A stretch of DNA of 64,000 nucleotides from Phycisphaerae bacterium (GCA_016795035.1 JAEUIT010000031.1:1-64000); one strand, 5' to 3'. Positions 8,933-18,502 are shown, counted from the first letter of the stretch. A program made the numbers and translations. The notes: generated by a model not told the origin, from the letters alone.

Positions 8933-9976
8933 GTGGACTCCCGCGCGCCGACCGCCGATCCGCCGCATGCCACCCGCTCCGCGTTGCCGCTCGTTCGGCT
9001 CGCGGGCCTGTGGATTCTTGCGGGCGCATTGGCGAAGACCTTCGCAGGCAATCCCGGCGATCTCCCCGCGCCGATTCTCGCGTCCGACCTCGACCCGATT
9101 CTCGTGATCGTCGTGGCGGTGGCCGTCGAGTGCGTGGTCGCGGCGCTCGCGATCGTCGCGCCGCGCGTGGGCTGGCTCCCCGCGCTCGGACTCCTCGCGG
9201 TCTTCGTCACGCTCCTCGTCGGACACCTGCGCGCCGGCGCCGAGAGCTGCGGCTGCTTCGGCGGAAGCATGCCGATCCCGGCGTGGCTCGTCCTCTCGAT
9301 CGATGCGGCGCTCCTCGTCGGCATCGCCGTCACCGCGTTCCGAGCCCGACTCCTCCGCTTCGAGCGGGCATGGACGAGGCTTGCGGCGATCGCCGCGTGC
9401 GTGGGCGTCGTGGCCGGGGGAGTCTCGGCCTTCGTCGCCGACTCGCGCCTGGCGGTGATGAAGCCGACGGCCGCGACCTCCAACGCGACGCCGCTCGGAG
9501 GCACGCCCGCGCCTTCGCGTGTTCCCACGACCGGGCCTTCGAATGGGCCTGCAACGCCGAGTTGGTCGCTTCCCGCCGTGATCCCGCCGCAGGTGATCCT
9601 CCGGCCGATCACCTGGATCAACAAGAAGCTCGCCGACACCGAACTCGGCCGCTGGACCGACACGTCGAAGTTTCCGGCCGACGCGACGATCATCATCTAC
9701 TACCTCTCCTGCAACCACTGCGCGGGGCATCTGAAGGAACTGGCGGCCGCGCAAGCCGAGAATCCGGCCGCAGCGCCGACCTACGTGCTGGTGCAGCTCC
9801 CGACGCCGAAGGCCTATACCGGCAAACTCTTCGTCGACACGTTGCCTACGTCCGCGTTGCAGGTCACACTGCCGGCGGAGGTGGGCGCCTACGTCATCAC
9901 GCCGCCGTGGGATGTCGTCGTGAAGGGTGGAACCGTCGTGAGCGCCAAACAGATCACATGGGGCGGACCGAAGTAA
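8933..9976 (+). CDS. MauE/DoxX-like membrane protein with C-terminal CxxC domain, 347 aa
   Basis: The first 160 residues form a four-helix membrane domain containing ESCGCFGGSMP (about residue 105), the Cys-Gly-Cys-Phe-Gly signature of MauE-like proteins involved in thiol-disulfide or quinone-linked redox work. A fifth hydrophobic helix and a Thr/Pro linker lead to an extracytoplasmic domain with IIIYYLSCNHCAGHL (about 259), a thioredoxin-like CxxC in a strand-turn-helix context. The likely role is moving reducing equivalents across the membrane to the exported CxxC domain. The start is GTG at 8933, with TAGCGT 6 nt upstream. The domain pairing is clear; the substrate is unknown. Confidence 0.7.
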   Translation: MDSRAPTADPPHATRSALPLVRLAGLWILAGALAKTFAGNPGDLPAPILASDLDPILVIVVAVAVECVVAALAIVAPRVGWLPALGLLAVFVTLLVGHLRAGAESCGCFGGSMPIPAWLVLSIDAALLVGIAVTAFRARLLRFERAWTRLAAIAACVGVVAGGVSAFVADSRLAVMKPTAATSNATPLGGTPAPSRVPTTGPSNGPATPSWSLPAVIPPQVILRPITWINKKLADTELGRWTDTSKFPADATIIIYYLSCNHCAGHLKELAAAQAENPAAAPTYVLVQLPTPKAYTGKLFVDTLPTSALQVTLPAEVGAYVITPPWDVVVKGGTVVSAKQITWGGPK

Positions 9977-9999
9977 CTCACCGTTGCAGGCAGAATCGG

Positions 10000-10932
10000 A
10001 TGGCGATCTGGGTCGCGGCCGGGCTCGCGGCGGCCTGCGGGCCGGACGCGCTCGCGGGCGAGCGTCCTGCCATTCTCCTGACCGGCTACTGGCCTCCGAG
10101 CAACGAGGCAGTGCGGCGCTTCTCGCCGAACCCCGTGCAGAATCCGGAAGGCTGGATCGGCGCCGATTGGGAGGGCCGCGGCTACGACGTCTACGCGCAC
10201 TTCCCGGAGTTCGTGCCGTCGAACTGCACGAACTGCGGCAAAGGCACCGGCGACCTCGAGGTGGACTATCAGGACACGTCGCTCGACTTCTGGGCCATCG
10301 CCCAATCGCTCCAGCCGGTCGCCATCATCACGTTCAGCCGCGGCTTCAACGACCTGAGCTGGGAGCTCGAGATGAACCAGTACAACCGCGTGAACTGGTT
10401 CAACGACTACGTCGCGCCGCTCAAGCCGACGCCGAATCCGCCCGACGCCTCCGTGCCGATCGGGTTTCTCCGCAGCTCCACGTTGCCGGTCGAGGCGATC
10501 GTGGCCGCGGTCGCGGCCGAACAGCCCTCGCTGAACCCCTACGTGTGCTACACGCAGGACGGAGGCGGCTTCCTCTCCGAGTTCATCGCGTACCACGGGG
10601 TCTGGTACCAGTCGCTCCACGCGGATCCCGCGGACCCGTCGCGATGCGTCGCCGCCGGGCATGTCCACGTGGGCGCGCAGGTTCCGTGGAGCGTCGCGCG
10701 GGGCGCGGCGGAGACCACGTTGCGGACGGTCCTCGCGCACGTCGACGCGGCGCTCTATGCCCCCGAAGACCTGACGAAGGACGGCTGCGTCGACGCGCTC
10801 GACCTCGGCGTCCTCCTCGGCGCCTTCGGTTCGTGCCCGAAGGGCGAAGGCGCCTGCAACGCGGACCTCGACGGCGACGGGGCGGTCGGCGCCGGCGACA
10901 TCGGCATCCTGCTCGGCGCTTGGGGCTGCTGA
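10000..10932 (+). CDS. Secreted pyroglutamyl-peptidase-like protein with dockerin tail, 310 aa
   Basis: A short signal peptide (MAIWVAAGLAAACGPDALAG) is followed by a domain opening ILLTGYWPPSNE, which resembles the first strand and loop of the C15 pyroglutamyl peptidase fold. CYTQDGGGFLSEFIAYH (about residues 183-199) aligns with the C15 nucleophile segment (DAGxYLCN in usual members), but Ser occupies the Cys position. GHVHVG (about 221-223) aligns with the catalytic His segment. The C-terminus has two dockerin loops (DGCVDALDL and DLDGDGAVGAGDI) and ends LLGAWGC. A copy of the interspersed word lies in the 23-bp gap just before the ATG. The fold call is moderate; activity is doubtful. Confidence 0.6.
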   Translation: MAIWVAAGLAAACGPDALAGERPAILLTGYWPPSNEAVRRFSPNPVQNPEGWIGADWEGRGYDVYAHFPEFVPSNCTNCGKGTGDLEVDYQDTSLDFWAIAQSLQPVAIITFSRGFNDLSWELEMNQYNRVNWFNDYVAPLKPTPNPPDASVPIGFLRSSTLPVEAIVAAVAAEQPSLNPYVCYTQDGGGFLSEFIAYHGVWYQSLHADPADPSRCVAAGHVHVGAQVPWSVARGAAETTLRTVLAHVDAALYAPEDLTKDGCVDALDLGVLLGAFGSCPKGEGACNADLDGDGAVGAGDIGILLGAWGC

Positions 10933-10941
10933 CGCGCCGGC

Positions 10942-13242
10942 CTACTTCGTCGCGCCGACTTTCGCGGCCGCGATCTCGACCCCCTTCTCGAGCACCTCGT
11001 CGCGCCCCGCGGCGATGCCCGCGGCCGTCGGCACGACCTTCACGGTCGGCGCGATGCCCACGCCGTGATGCCGGCTTCCGTCGTGCTTCAGGACCTTCAT
11101 GCCGGTCCAGGAGATGTGATAGCCGCCGGGCACCTCGAACGGATTCACGTTGCCGTTCGTGCCCGCCGTCGTGTCACCCACGATCTCGCCGAGTTTGTAC
11201 GCCTCGACGATGCCCATGATCGATTCCGCATAGGAGATCGCACGGCCGTCGGTCAGGAAGACGACGTTGCTCGACGGCAAGGCGGGCGTCTTCGGCGCCA
11301 TGCGCCACGACGAGGTCGTCCACGTCACGCCGGCGCGATCGGGCCGCGTGACGATCGGGACCATCCAGCGGGCGCTCGTGCCGGGAGCGCGAAGAAGTCG
11401 CTCCAAGACCTCGTACGCGGCCTGCGCGGGATACCCGCGCATGTCGAAGACGATGCCCTTCGCCGCGAGGAGCTTCGGCATTGCCGCCTGCAACGCGGAG
11501 GACTCCGCCCCGTCGAGGTTGAAGTACACGATGCCGGGCGCGAGCTCGGTGCCGTCCGCAGGTCGCGGCGGACGCCGATCCATCGCGGCACAGCGCTCCG
11601 TCGGCGCGAGCGCGAGCGAGTACTCGGTGCCGTCAGGGCGGCGCAGCGCGATCGGAACCGGCGCGTCGCCTTGAACGTCGCGCACGATGAGCGCCGGCGA
11701 CAGCGCGCGAGCCCAGCCGTCAGTCGCGTGCGAGATGCGGCGCGCCGCCCGGGCATGGCACTCCGCCGGCGTTCGGCCGCCGATCGACACGATGCGGTCT
11801 CCGACGTTCACGGCGCCGTCCGCGTCGCCGCACGAACCGACGACGACGAGGTCGTCGCCCGCCCAGGTCAACGCGAGCGGCAGCGCGCCGATCGATCCCC
11901 CTTGGCGGTAGACGTTGCCGTGTCCGTCGTGAAGGGCTGCAACGAGGACCTGCAGCGTTTCGAGGAACGCCGCCTCGTCGGCGTCGAGGGCGGCCGCTTG
12001 GAGGGCCTCGGTCAGCGCCCTGTCCCAGTCGCAGTCGACGACGTCGAAGTACGGATAGAAGTGCTGGAACACGGCCCATGCGAGGGCAACCGAGGCGAGG
12101 CGCGTCGAGCGGTTGAGCGCCGTGAGCGTCGGCAACGGGTTGGCGCCGGAGAATTCGGCCGGCGTCGCGCCGTTCGGAAGCGTCCCCTTCTCGTCGGCGA
12201 AGACGAGGAGGGGGATGCGCGCGGTCACGCCTCCGTCGAGCGCGACGTCGACGAACGCGTTCGGGAAGCTCGCGTCCCCCGCGAGCGGCGTGGTCACGAT
12301 CTCGCTGCGGTAGATGTTGCCCGCGGCGTTCGAGACGAGGCCGGCGCCAGTGTGCTTCCACGCCACGACCTTCGTCGCGCCGCTCATCGTTGCAGGCGGC
12401 TCCGGCGCATCCGCGCCGGTGACCCAGACGCGCACGGTCGGCGCGAGCGGCGCGGTGACGGCCGCGAGGCGGGCCGCGAGGTCCGTCGCGTCGGTCGCAG
12501 GTTCGGCGGCTTCGAGCGTCGCGATCGCGACGCGCCCCCAATCCTTGACGCCGCGAACCTGGTCGCTCGGATGGAAGAACCGCAGGTAGCCGAGGAGTTT
12601 CGACGCCGCGCGCACGTTCTCGAGCGCCCGCCCCTCGAGCGGCCCGGGCGCCGAGGGCGGCTGCGTCCCCACCGCGTCGCCGACGGTCTCGAGCGTCACG
12701 TCGTCGATGAAGGCCGCCGTCTCCGGGCCGACGAGGAATCCGAGCGCGATCGTGGTCGCGTCGGCTGCAACGTCGAGTTCGATTTCTACGCGCCTCCAGT
12801 CGCCCAGAAGGAGCGGACGGTCGTGCATGTTGTCGAAGGCGCCCGCCTGGTTGTTGGGGCGGTCCACGCGCATCCATGCCTGCACCCGCCCAGCGCCCTC
12901 GACCTTCACGTCGGCGCGATACGCCACGCGCTTGCCGCGGAATGGCGTGGCATCGAGCGTCCGCGCGAGAATGCCGGTGCCCCGCGCGCCGTGCTCGCTG
13001 CGGATGACGGCGCCGACGGTCCCCTTCCGCTTCGCGTCGGCCGCGCGCTCGGCGAACCAGCCGGGCGTGGTCACGATCCAAGCGGCCTCGGCCTCGCGGG
13101 GTCCGAGCCGTTCGGTCTCGAACCCGAGGTCCATCGTGTCGGCGGAACCTGCGTGGGCCGGACTGACGCACGCGACCGTCGCGGCGATAACCGCGACCCA
13201 CAACGCCACAACGCCTGCGATCGCCCTATTCGACGCCAGCAT
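10942..13242 (-). CDS. Exported S41-family (tricorn/CPP-type) peptidase, 766 aa
   Basis: GGAGG lies 5 bases before the ATG at 13242, and the signal peptide (IAGVVALWVAVIAATVACVSPAHA) follows. The first 200 residues are a beta-rich domain of carbohydrate-binding-like type. The S41 core is C-terminal: LHDGHGNVY (about residue 438) supplies the His, NVGDRIVSIGG marks a PDZ-like segment, DGRAISYAESIMG (about 668) supplies the nucleophile Ser, and VGDTTAGTNGNVNPF is the conserved loop after it. The Ser/His arrangement fits the tricorn-like S41 subgroup rather than the Ser-Lys CtpA type. It probably degrades peptides or processes exported proteins in the periplasm. Converges with the preceding gene at a 9-bp gap. 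Confidence 0.85.
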   Translation of the reverse strand: MLASNRAIAGVVALWVAVIAATVACVSPAHAGSADTMDLGFETERLGPREAEAAWIVTTPGWFAERAADAKRKGTVGAVIRSEHGARGTGILARTLDATPFRGKRVAYRADVKVEGAGRVQAWMRVDRPNNQAGAFDNMHDRPLLLGDWRRVEIELDVAADATTIALGFLVGPETAAFIDDVTLETVGDAVGTQPPSAPGPLEGRALENVRAASKLLGYLRFFHPSDQVRGVKDWGRVAIATLEAAEPATDATDLAARLAAVTAPLAPTVRVWVTGADAPEPPATMSGATKVVAWKHTGAGLVSNAAGNIYRSEIVTTPLAGDASFPNAFVDVALDGGVTARIPLLVFADEKGTLPNGATPAEFSGANPLPTLTALNRSTRLASVALAWAVFQHFYPYFDVVDCDWDRALTEALQAAALDADEAAFLETLQVLVAALHDGHGNVYRQGGSIGALPLALTWAGDDLVVVGSCGDADGAVNVGDRIVSIGGRTPAECHARAARRISHATDGWARALSPALIVRDVQGDAPVPIALRRPDGTEYSLALAPTERCAAMDRRPPRPADGTELAPGIVYFNLDGAESSALQAAMPKLLAAKGIVFDMRGYPAQAAYEVLERLLRAPGTSARWMVPIVTRPDRAGVTWTTSSWRMAPKTPALPSSNVVFLTDGRAISYAESIMGIVEAYKLGEIVGDTTAGTNGNVNPFEVPGGYHISWTGMKVLKHDGSRHHGVGIAPTVKVVPTAAGIAAGRDEVLEKGVEIAAAKVGATK

Positions 13243-13302
13243 GGGATCCTCCGATTCGACTGCTGCCCACGACAACGCGCGCGACGGCACGTGGTCCTTC
13301 GG

Positions 13303-13308
13303 TACGAT
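13303..13308 (+). promoter_or_regulatory. -10-like box TACGAT for a leaderless start
   Basis: TACGAT ends 6 nt before the ATG of the ECF sigma gene, placing the transcript start at or next to the start codon. No strong -35 is visible. Confidence 0.45.
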
Positions 13309-13314
13309 CGCGGC

Positions 13315-13884
13315 ATGGCCGAGCCGCATACCGAAGCGACAGCCATCCTAGACGCAATCAACCGCGGTGAGGCGGGCGCCGCGAACCGGCTGCTTCCGCT
13401 CGTCTACGACGAATTGCGCGCGCTCGCCTCGCACTGGATGCGCCGCGAGCGGGCCGACCACACGTTGCAGCCGACCGCGCTCGTCCACGAGGCGTACATC
13501 CGCCTCGTCGACCAGACAAAGGCCGACTGGAAGGGTCGGGCCCACTTCATGGCCGTCGCGGCGCAGACGATCCGGCATGTGCTGGTCGACCATGCGCGGC
13601 GCGTGAACGCCGAGAAGCGCGGCGGCGACCGCCACCGCACCAGCCTCCACGACGACCTCAAGTCCGCCGAGGGGCGCAACGACGTCGACCTCCTCGCCCT
13701 CGAGGAGGCGCTCGAGAAGCTCGGCCAACTTCACCCGCGACAGGCAAAGGTGGTCGAGCTTCGGTTCTTCGGCGGCCTCTCCATCGAGGAGACCGCGCAC
13801 GTGTTAGGCGTCGTCCGGTCGACGGTCGCCGACGACTGGATGATCGCGCGAGCCTGGCTCTCGCGCGAGCTGGCCGGGCGGTAG
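13315..13884 (+). CDS. ECF sigma-70 family factor, planctomycete type, 189 aa
   Basis: Region 2 is recognisable in NRLLPLVYDELRALASHWM and TLQPTALVHEAYIRLVD, followed by the characteristic HFMAVAAQTIRHVLVDHARR segment. Region 4 has LEKLGQLHPRQAKVVELRFF then GLSIEETAHVLGV...VADDWMIARAWL, the helix-turn-helix. This pattern matches the Sig-70_X6 group common in planctomycetes, whose members are often linked to Ser/Thr kinases. No anti-sigma factor lies next to it; the nearest kinase is at 20970-23531. Length is normal. A rare TTA codon occurs in VLGVV. Confidence 0.93.
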   Translation: MAEPHTEATAILDAINRGEAGAANRLLPLVYDELRALASHWMRRERADHTLQPTALVHEAYIRLVDQTKADWKGRAHFMAVAAQTIRHVLVDHARRVNAEKRGGDRHRTSLHDDLKSAEGRNDVDLLALEEALEKLGQLHPRQAKVVELRFFGGLSIEETAHVLGVVRSTVADDWMIARAWLSRELAGR

Positions 13885-13889
13885 CAATC

Positions 13890-14102
13890 TCAGGACTTCG
13901 CGGCGACCTTGCAGGTCCGCACGCCGAGGACCGTGTACAGCGGGCAGCTGCCGACGAGCCCGGTGAGGATCGGCACGATCCCGATGAGGCCCCACAGGGT
14001 TTTCGGGCCCACGAACACGATGGAAAGGAGCGCGAGGCCCAGGAGCACGCGGAACGCACGCTCGATCGGGTGCTCGTTGACGGGGAGAATCTTGGACAGC
14101 AT
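13890..14102 (-). CDS. DUF2892 family small membrane protein, 70 aa
   Basis: Short two-helix membrane protein. The order matches the DUF2892 (YgaP-like membrane) family: an N-terminal ERAFRVLLGLALL helix, then LWGLIGIVPILTGLVGSCPLYTVLGV with the conserved GxCPLYxxLG. The charged N-terminus MLSKILPVNEHPI is also typical. Such domains often accompany rhodanese or sulfur-handling proteins, but no partner is adjacent here. It converges with the ECF sigma gene, 5 bp apart. Confidence 0.88.
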   Translation of the reverse strand: MLSKILPVNEHPIERAFRVLLGLALLSIVFVGPKTLWGLIGIVPILTGLVGSCPLYTVLGVRTCKVAAKS

Positions 14103-14268
14103 GGCGGCCTCGGATGGTCTCGTGGATGATGCGTCGCCGTTCCGGCGGACCGCCCCACACGGCGGTCCTCGGCGTCGTCATTCGCACAGAGTCTCCATCA
14201 CCGACCTCGGATTCAGGATTTCCTGGGCCCGGTGAAAATCGTCTCCTGCCCGCCGCCACCCCCTGCAC

Positions 14269-16083
14269 ATGTCGTTCGACGCCGCCCTCACGCTCACCAC
14301 CCTCTGCGTTGCAGGCGCCCTCTTCGCGAGCGGCAAGATCCGTTCCGACCTCGTCGCGATCCTCGTCGTCGTGACGCTCGTGATCGGCGGGGTGCTCGCG
14401 CCCGACCGGGCGCTGGCGGGCTTCGGCGATCCGGTCGTCGTGCTCGTCGCCGCGCTCTTCATCGTGGGAGAAGGCATCGCGCGAAGCGGACTCGCCGACA
14501 CCATCTCCGACCGCCTTCTCAAGATCGGCGGTCGCAGCGAGACGCGCCAGATCGTCCTTCTGATGCTCGTCGCGGGACTCATCGGCAGCGTGATGAGCTC
14601 GACGGCGACCGTCGCGCTTCTCATGCCGGTCGCGCTGCGGCTTGCCGGAGCCTCGCGGCACTCGCCGAGCGGCGTCCTGATGCCGCTTGCGTACGGCGGC
14701 CTGATCTCCGGCATGATGACCCTGATCGCGACGACGCCGAACCTCGTCGTCAACGCGCAGCTCATCCAGGCGGACCTCACGCCCTTCTCGATGTTCGACT
14801 TCACGCCGATCGGCGTGACGGCGCTCATTCTCGGCATCGCGTGGATGACGCTCGGCGGTCGACGACTGCTCCCGGACGGCCGCACTCCCGAAGATCCGAC
14901 GACCTCGCTCGACGCGCTCGCCGATCGTTTCGGGCTCAAGGGACAGCTCCACGTTGCAGCCGTGCCCGACGGATCGGCGATCATGCGCCGCCGGCTCGGC
15001 GACCTCACGCTGCAGGCCGAGCGCGGCATCACGGTGCTCGCGATCCGCCGCCGCGACGGCCTCGTCGACACCGTCTTCTCCGCCCGCGCCGACTCGATGC
15101 TCCTGCCCGGCGATTACGCCGCGCTCGAGTGCAGCACCGACGCCTATCTTCGCGCCGTCGCCGACGGCGTTCTCGCCCCCGTCCCGCCCGACGAGGCCGA
15201 CTTCGACCGCTGGCGCCGCGGCGTGGGCATCGCCGAACTCGTCATCGCGCCAGAGTCGACGCTCGTCGGGAAGTCGGTCGCCGATCTCAAGTTCTACGCG
15301 TCGTACGAGCTGCACGTCGTCGCGATCCGCCGCGTCGGCAAGCCGCTCGGCGGGCGCGTCTCGACGAAGCCGCTCGCTTCGGGCGACACGCTCCTCGTTG
15401 CAGGCGCGTGGGACCGGATCGCGCGACTTCGCGAGGCGTCGCACGATCTCGTCATCGTGAACATCCCGTTCGAGGCCGGCGGTCCGCCCGCCGACGCGCG
15501 GCGCGCCTGGGTCGCGCTTCTCGTCCTTCTCGCGATGGTCGTCGCGATGGCGACGAATCTCGTGCCGCCGGTGATCGCCGCGCTCACGGCCGCGCTGGCC
15601 ATGATCGCGGGACGCTCGCTGACGGTCGACGAGGCCTATCGCGCCGTGAGCTGGCGCACCGTCGTCCTGATCGCCGGTCTCCTGCCGCTTGCCGAAGCGT
15701 TGCAGACGACCGGCCTCATGGGCAAGGCGGCCGAAGGCATGGCCGCCGCGCTCGGCTCCGCGCCGCAGCCGGTGCTCCAGACGGCGCTCTTCGTTGCCAC
15801 CGCGTTGTTAGGCTCGTTCCTCTCGAACACCGCGACCGCCGTCGTGATGGCGCCGCTCGCGATCGACGTCGCCACGCGCACCGGCGCGCCGCCGCAAGTC
15901 ATGGCGATGACGGTCGCGATCGCGTGCTCCGCCGCGTTCCACACGCCCATCGCGTCGCCTGTCGTCACGCTCGTCGCCGGCCCCGGCGGCTATCGGTTCA
16001 TCGACTACGTGAAGACCGGCGTGCCGATGCTGATCCTCACGCTCCTCGTCTGCCTGGTCATGGTGCCGCTGGTGGTTGGCTAG
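14269..16083 (+). CDS. SLC13-family permease with two RCK_C (TrkA-C) domains, 604 aa
   Basis: Hydrophobic helices fill residues 1-185 and 395-604 and surround a soluble middle section. Family marks are VVLVAALFIVGEGIARSGLAD, GSVMSSTATVALLMPVAL near the first hairpin, and GSFLSNTATAVVMAPLAI near the second, the paired SSTATV/SNTATA signatures of DASS/SLC13 transporters. The middle has two RCK_C-like units (about residues 222-290 and 310-385; VADLKFYASYELHVVAIRR). Members move anions such as sulfate or dicarboxylates with sodium; the substrate here cannot be read from sequence. The last 26 bp overlap the convergent zinc-ribbon gene. Four copies of the interspersed word lie inside. Confidence 0.9.
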   Translation: MSFDAALTLTTLCVAGALFASGKIRSDLVAILVVVTLVIGGVLAPDRALAGFGDPVVVLVAALFIVGEGIARSGLADTISDRLLKIGGRSETRQIVLLMLVAGLIGSVMSSTATVALLMPVALRLAGASRHSPSGVLMPLAYGGLISGMMTLIATTPNLVVNAQLIQADLTPFSMFDFTPIGVTALILGIAWMTLGGRRLLPDGRTPEDPTTSLDALADRFGLKGQLHVAAVPDGSAIMRRRLGDLTLQAERGITVLAIRRRDGLVDTVFSARADSMLLPGDYAALECSTDAYLRAVADGVLAPVPPDEADFDRWRRGVGIAELVIAPESTLVGKSVADLKFYASYELHVVAIRRVGKPLGGRVSTKPLASGDTLLVAGAWDRIARLREASHDLVIVNIPFEAGGPPADARRAWVALLVLLAMVVAMATNLVPPVIAALTAALAMIAGRSLTVDEAYRAVSWRTVVLIAGLLPLAEALQTTGLMGKAAEGMAAALGSAPQPVLQTALFVATALLGSFLSNTATAVVMAPLAIDVATRTGAPPQVMAMTVAIACSAAFHTPIASPVVTLVAGPGGYRFIDYVKTGVPMLILTLLVCLVMVPLVVG

Positions 16084-18502
16084 TCACTGACTCCGCGTTA
16101 CGGCGGAAGCGATACGTGAATCGTTCGCCGCCGAAGCTGCGAGTTCGCGAGGTGAGCGGCAAGTCGATCGTCGATTCCGCGGCCCAGCGTGGCCCTTCGG
16201 TGCGTTCGCCGACAATCGGCGGGTTCGGCCAAGGTTTCGGGAGGAAGCGCAACGTCGCTCGGTCGGACGGCGCGCCAGCGGGAAACGGATACGGCCCGAA
16301 GTACGTCGTCGGCAGGACGTACTCGGCGGGAAGGCGCAAGCGCGCATCGCCGATCGCGAGTTCCCAATCGCCCATGAGTGCCGCCTCCGGAAACGCACGG
16401 ACTATCACGGTGACCATGCGCTCGCCGAGCCGCTCGTACAGCCACACATCGATCGCGAGCGAGTCGTGGGCGAAGGGATCGCGAGCCGGATCAGTCGTGG
16501 GCTGGTCGACAGGGATTCCGGGGGCGACGGCCTCGATTCGGTGGACGCTCGTGATCGGCGGAGCGAGCGACGTCCGCTCGCGCTGCAACGACGTGATGAC
16601 GGGCTCGACCGTGATAGCGAGTTCGTAGATCCCGGGCGCCGCGAAGCCCGGGTGCTGCGTGCGACCCGTCGTCGAACGCAACGGATTGGCGAGACCTGGC
16701 CCCTCGACGGTCACCTCGGGCCAGACGGGACTCATGCCTAACACCGTGATGGTGAACGGGGCGCCGACCGCGACGCGCGACGGAATGGACACCTGCGAAC
16801 CCTTCGATAGGTCGAGCGCGAGCGCGCGGACCTCGGGCTCGTCGACGAGTTGAAGCGGTTGCGCGCGTAGGAGAAGCCCCGCGAGGACCGCCTCGTCGGC
16901 GACGTCACGCGGCCACGCGACACCATCCTCCGCGGCGCGGTCGCGCGCCTCGTTCGCGAGGCGAATCGCCGTGAGGACGTCTTCGCGGCGGAAGTGTTCG
17001 TAGGCGATCTGCAGCTCCCGACCGAGCTGCGATCCGAGCGACTCCACGTCGTCGGTGTGGCGCTCGAAGACCGCCGTCACCTCGCGCAGGAACCGGTCGC
17101 CGCTTCCTTCGGCTCCGACGAGACGGCCCGTCGCCGCGCGCCCGGCCATGACGCCGAATCCGACCGCGAGCACGAGTCCTCCGATCGCCGTAACCGGGAC
17201 CGTCACGGCGCGGCTCAGCGTCGAGGGCTTCGAGCGGGTGAAGACCGCGTTGCCGACGCGCGACGGATCGATGCCGCACTCGGAGCACGCGGATGGCAGT
17301 GCGCCGGGAGTCGCTTCGAATCCGAAGCCGCAGCGCCGACACGTCGGTCGTGCGAGCCCCTGCCAGCCGCGCCCGGCGCCAAGCGCGAAGAGGATCGCCG
17401 CGGCGGCGAGGCCGCCGCCGACGATCATGCCGAGGCACGTGCCCGCGAAGAGCGCGGTGAGTCCGCGCACGTCGTGCTCGACCGTTCGCATGAGAGGAAG
17501 CGAGGGTCGCGTCGGAGCGGGCGGAGCAACGATCGCAATCGGCGAAGCGGCGACTCGAAGCGGACCACGGAAGGCCTGGAACGCTGCGGGATCAAGTTCG
17601 ATCGTGACGGGACCTGGAGGGCCGACGAAGCCGAGGTTGACCGGAGGTACCGTCGTGGCGAAGGCCGCCTCGCCGTGAATTTCGACCTGCAACGTGGACG
17701 GGTCCGATGCAACGCCCTCGACATCGATCTCGATGGTGATCGATGAGGTGAGCAGCGCCCACGACGTGAGCTCGTCCCCACGGTGCGTCCGCATGCGGAT
17801 TGGACGACCGACGCCGTTGACGACGACGGAATCCACTTTGAGGAAGGTCCGAATCGGGCTTCCCTGCGCGACATTGGCGAGAACTGTGAGCGATCGAAGG
17901 CGCGACCCATCCTCGGGCTCGGGCTGCGCATCGAATCCGAACGACGTGTCAGACAAGGCGACCGCAACGGCCGCCTCCGAGAGCGGAGCGGCCGAGGCGC
18001 TGACCAAGATCGCGCGGAGCGGCTCGGCGAGACTCATCGGTTTCGCGCTCGCCAGCGCCTCGATGTATGTGCTTGCCTCGTCCGCCGCCATGCCACGGTC
18101 AAGGCGCTCCACGAGCGACTCAAGGTTCTCGGGTGACGGATCGCGGGCGAGCCAGCGCGCGAAGATCGGCGAGGGTACGAGATCGCGCCACTGGCCTTTC
18201 TCCCGCGCACGACCGAACGCCAACGCGACCACCGCCACAGCCGCGACGCATGTGACGGCTGCAACGACGAGAAGCGCCTTCGGACGTCGGCGCCGCGCGC
18301 GAACCGCGGCGGGGCGCGCGAGATCCTCGCCGCAGTCGCAGACCGGCGGCTCGCGCCATGCGAACGGCCGCACGTCGCGCCGGCAACGACGACAGCGCGG
18401 CCGCGATCGATCGACGAACCCGACGAGCGCGACGACGAGCGCAAACGCGGCGATCGCACACGCGCCGGCTGCAACGTTGAGGAGCCAGGGGTTGGCGATC
18501 AC
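16058..18502 (-). CDS. Membrane protein with two zinc ribbons, 814 aa (downstream paralogue)
   Basis: It begins with GTG at 18502, whose last bases overlap the TGA of the upstream gene (GTGA), so translation is coupled. One membrane helix (AGACAIAAFALVVALVGFV) is followed by a first ribbon (CRRCRRDV...CDCGEDL), another helix, a large beta-rich exported part, two further helices, a second ribbon (CRRCGFGFEATPG...CSECGID), one more helix and a C-terminal domain. The layout mirrors the upstream gene, so they are tandem paralogues. No enzyme motif is visible. Its 3' end overlaps the convergent SLC13 gene by 26 bp. Confidence 0.7.
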   Translation of the reverse strand: MIANPWLLNVAAGACAIAAFALVVALVGFVDRSRPRCRRCRRDVRPFAWREPPVCDCGEDLARPAAVRARRRRPKALLVVAAVTCVAAVAVVALAFGRAREKGQWRDLVPSPIFARWLARDPSPENLESLVERLDRGMAADEASTYIEALASAKPMSLAEPLRAILVSASAAPLSEAAVAVALSDTSFGFDAQPEPEDGSRLRSLTVLANVAQGSPIRTFLKVDSVVVNGVGRPIRMRTHRGDELTSWALLTSSITIEIDVEGVASDPSTLQVEIHGEAAFATTVPPVNLGFVGPPGPVTIELDPAAFQAFRGPLRVAASPIAIVAPPAPTRPSLPLMRTVEHDVRGLTALFAGTCLGMIVGGGLAAAAILFALGAGRGWQGLARPTCRRCGFGFEATPGALPSACSECGIDPSRVGNAVFTRSKPSTLSRAVTVPVTAIGGLVLAVGFGVMAGRAATGRLVGAEGSGDRFLREVTAVFERHTDDVESLGSQLGRELQIAYEHFRREDVLTAIRLANEARDRAAEDGVAWPRDVADEAVLAGLLLRAQPLQLVDEPEVRALALDLSKGSQVSIPSRVAVGAPFTITVLGMSPVWPEVTVEGPGLANPLRSTTGRTQHPGFAAPGIYELAITVEPVITSLQRERTSLAPPITSVHRIEAVAPGIPVDQPTTDPARDPFAHDSLAIDVWLYERLGERMVTVIVRAFPEAALMGDWELAIGDARLRLPAEYVLPTTYFGPYPFPAGAPSDRATLRFLPKPWPNPPIVGERTEGPRWAAESTIDLPLTSRTRSFGGERFTYRFRRNAESVTSQPPAAP

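Noticed and set aside
11065..13314. N-terminal extension of the ECF sigma gene (939-residue frame)
   Set aside because: The extension is antisense to the S41 peptidase gene and has no domain character. The ATG at 13315 gives a normal-length sigma factor.
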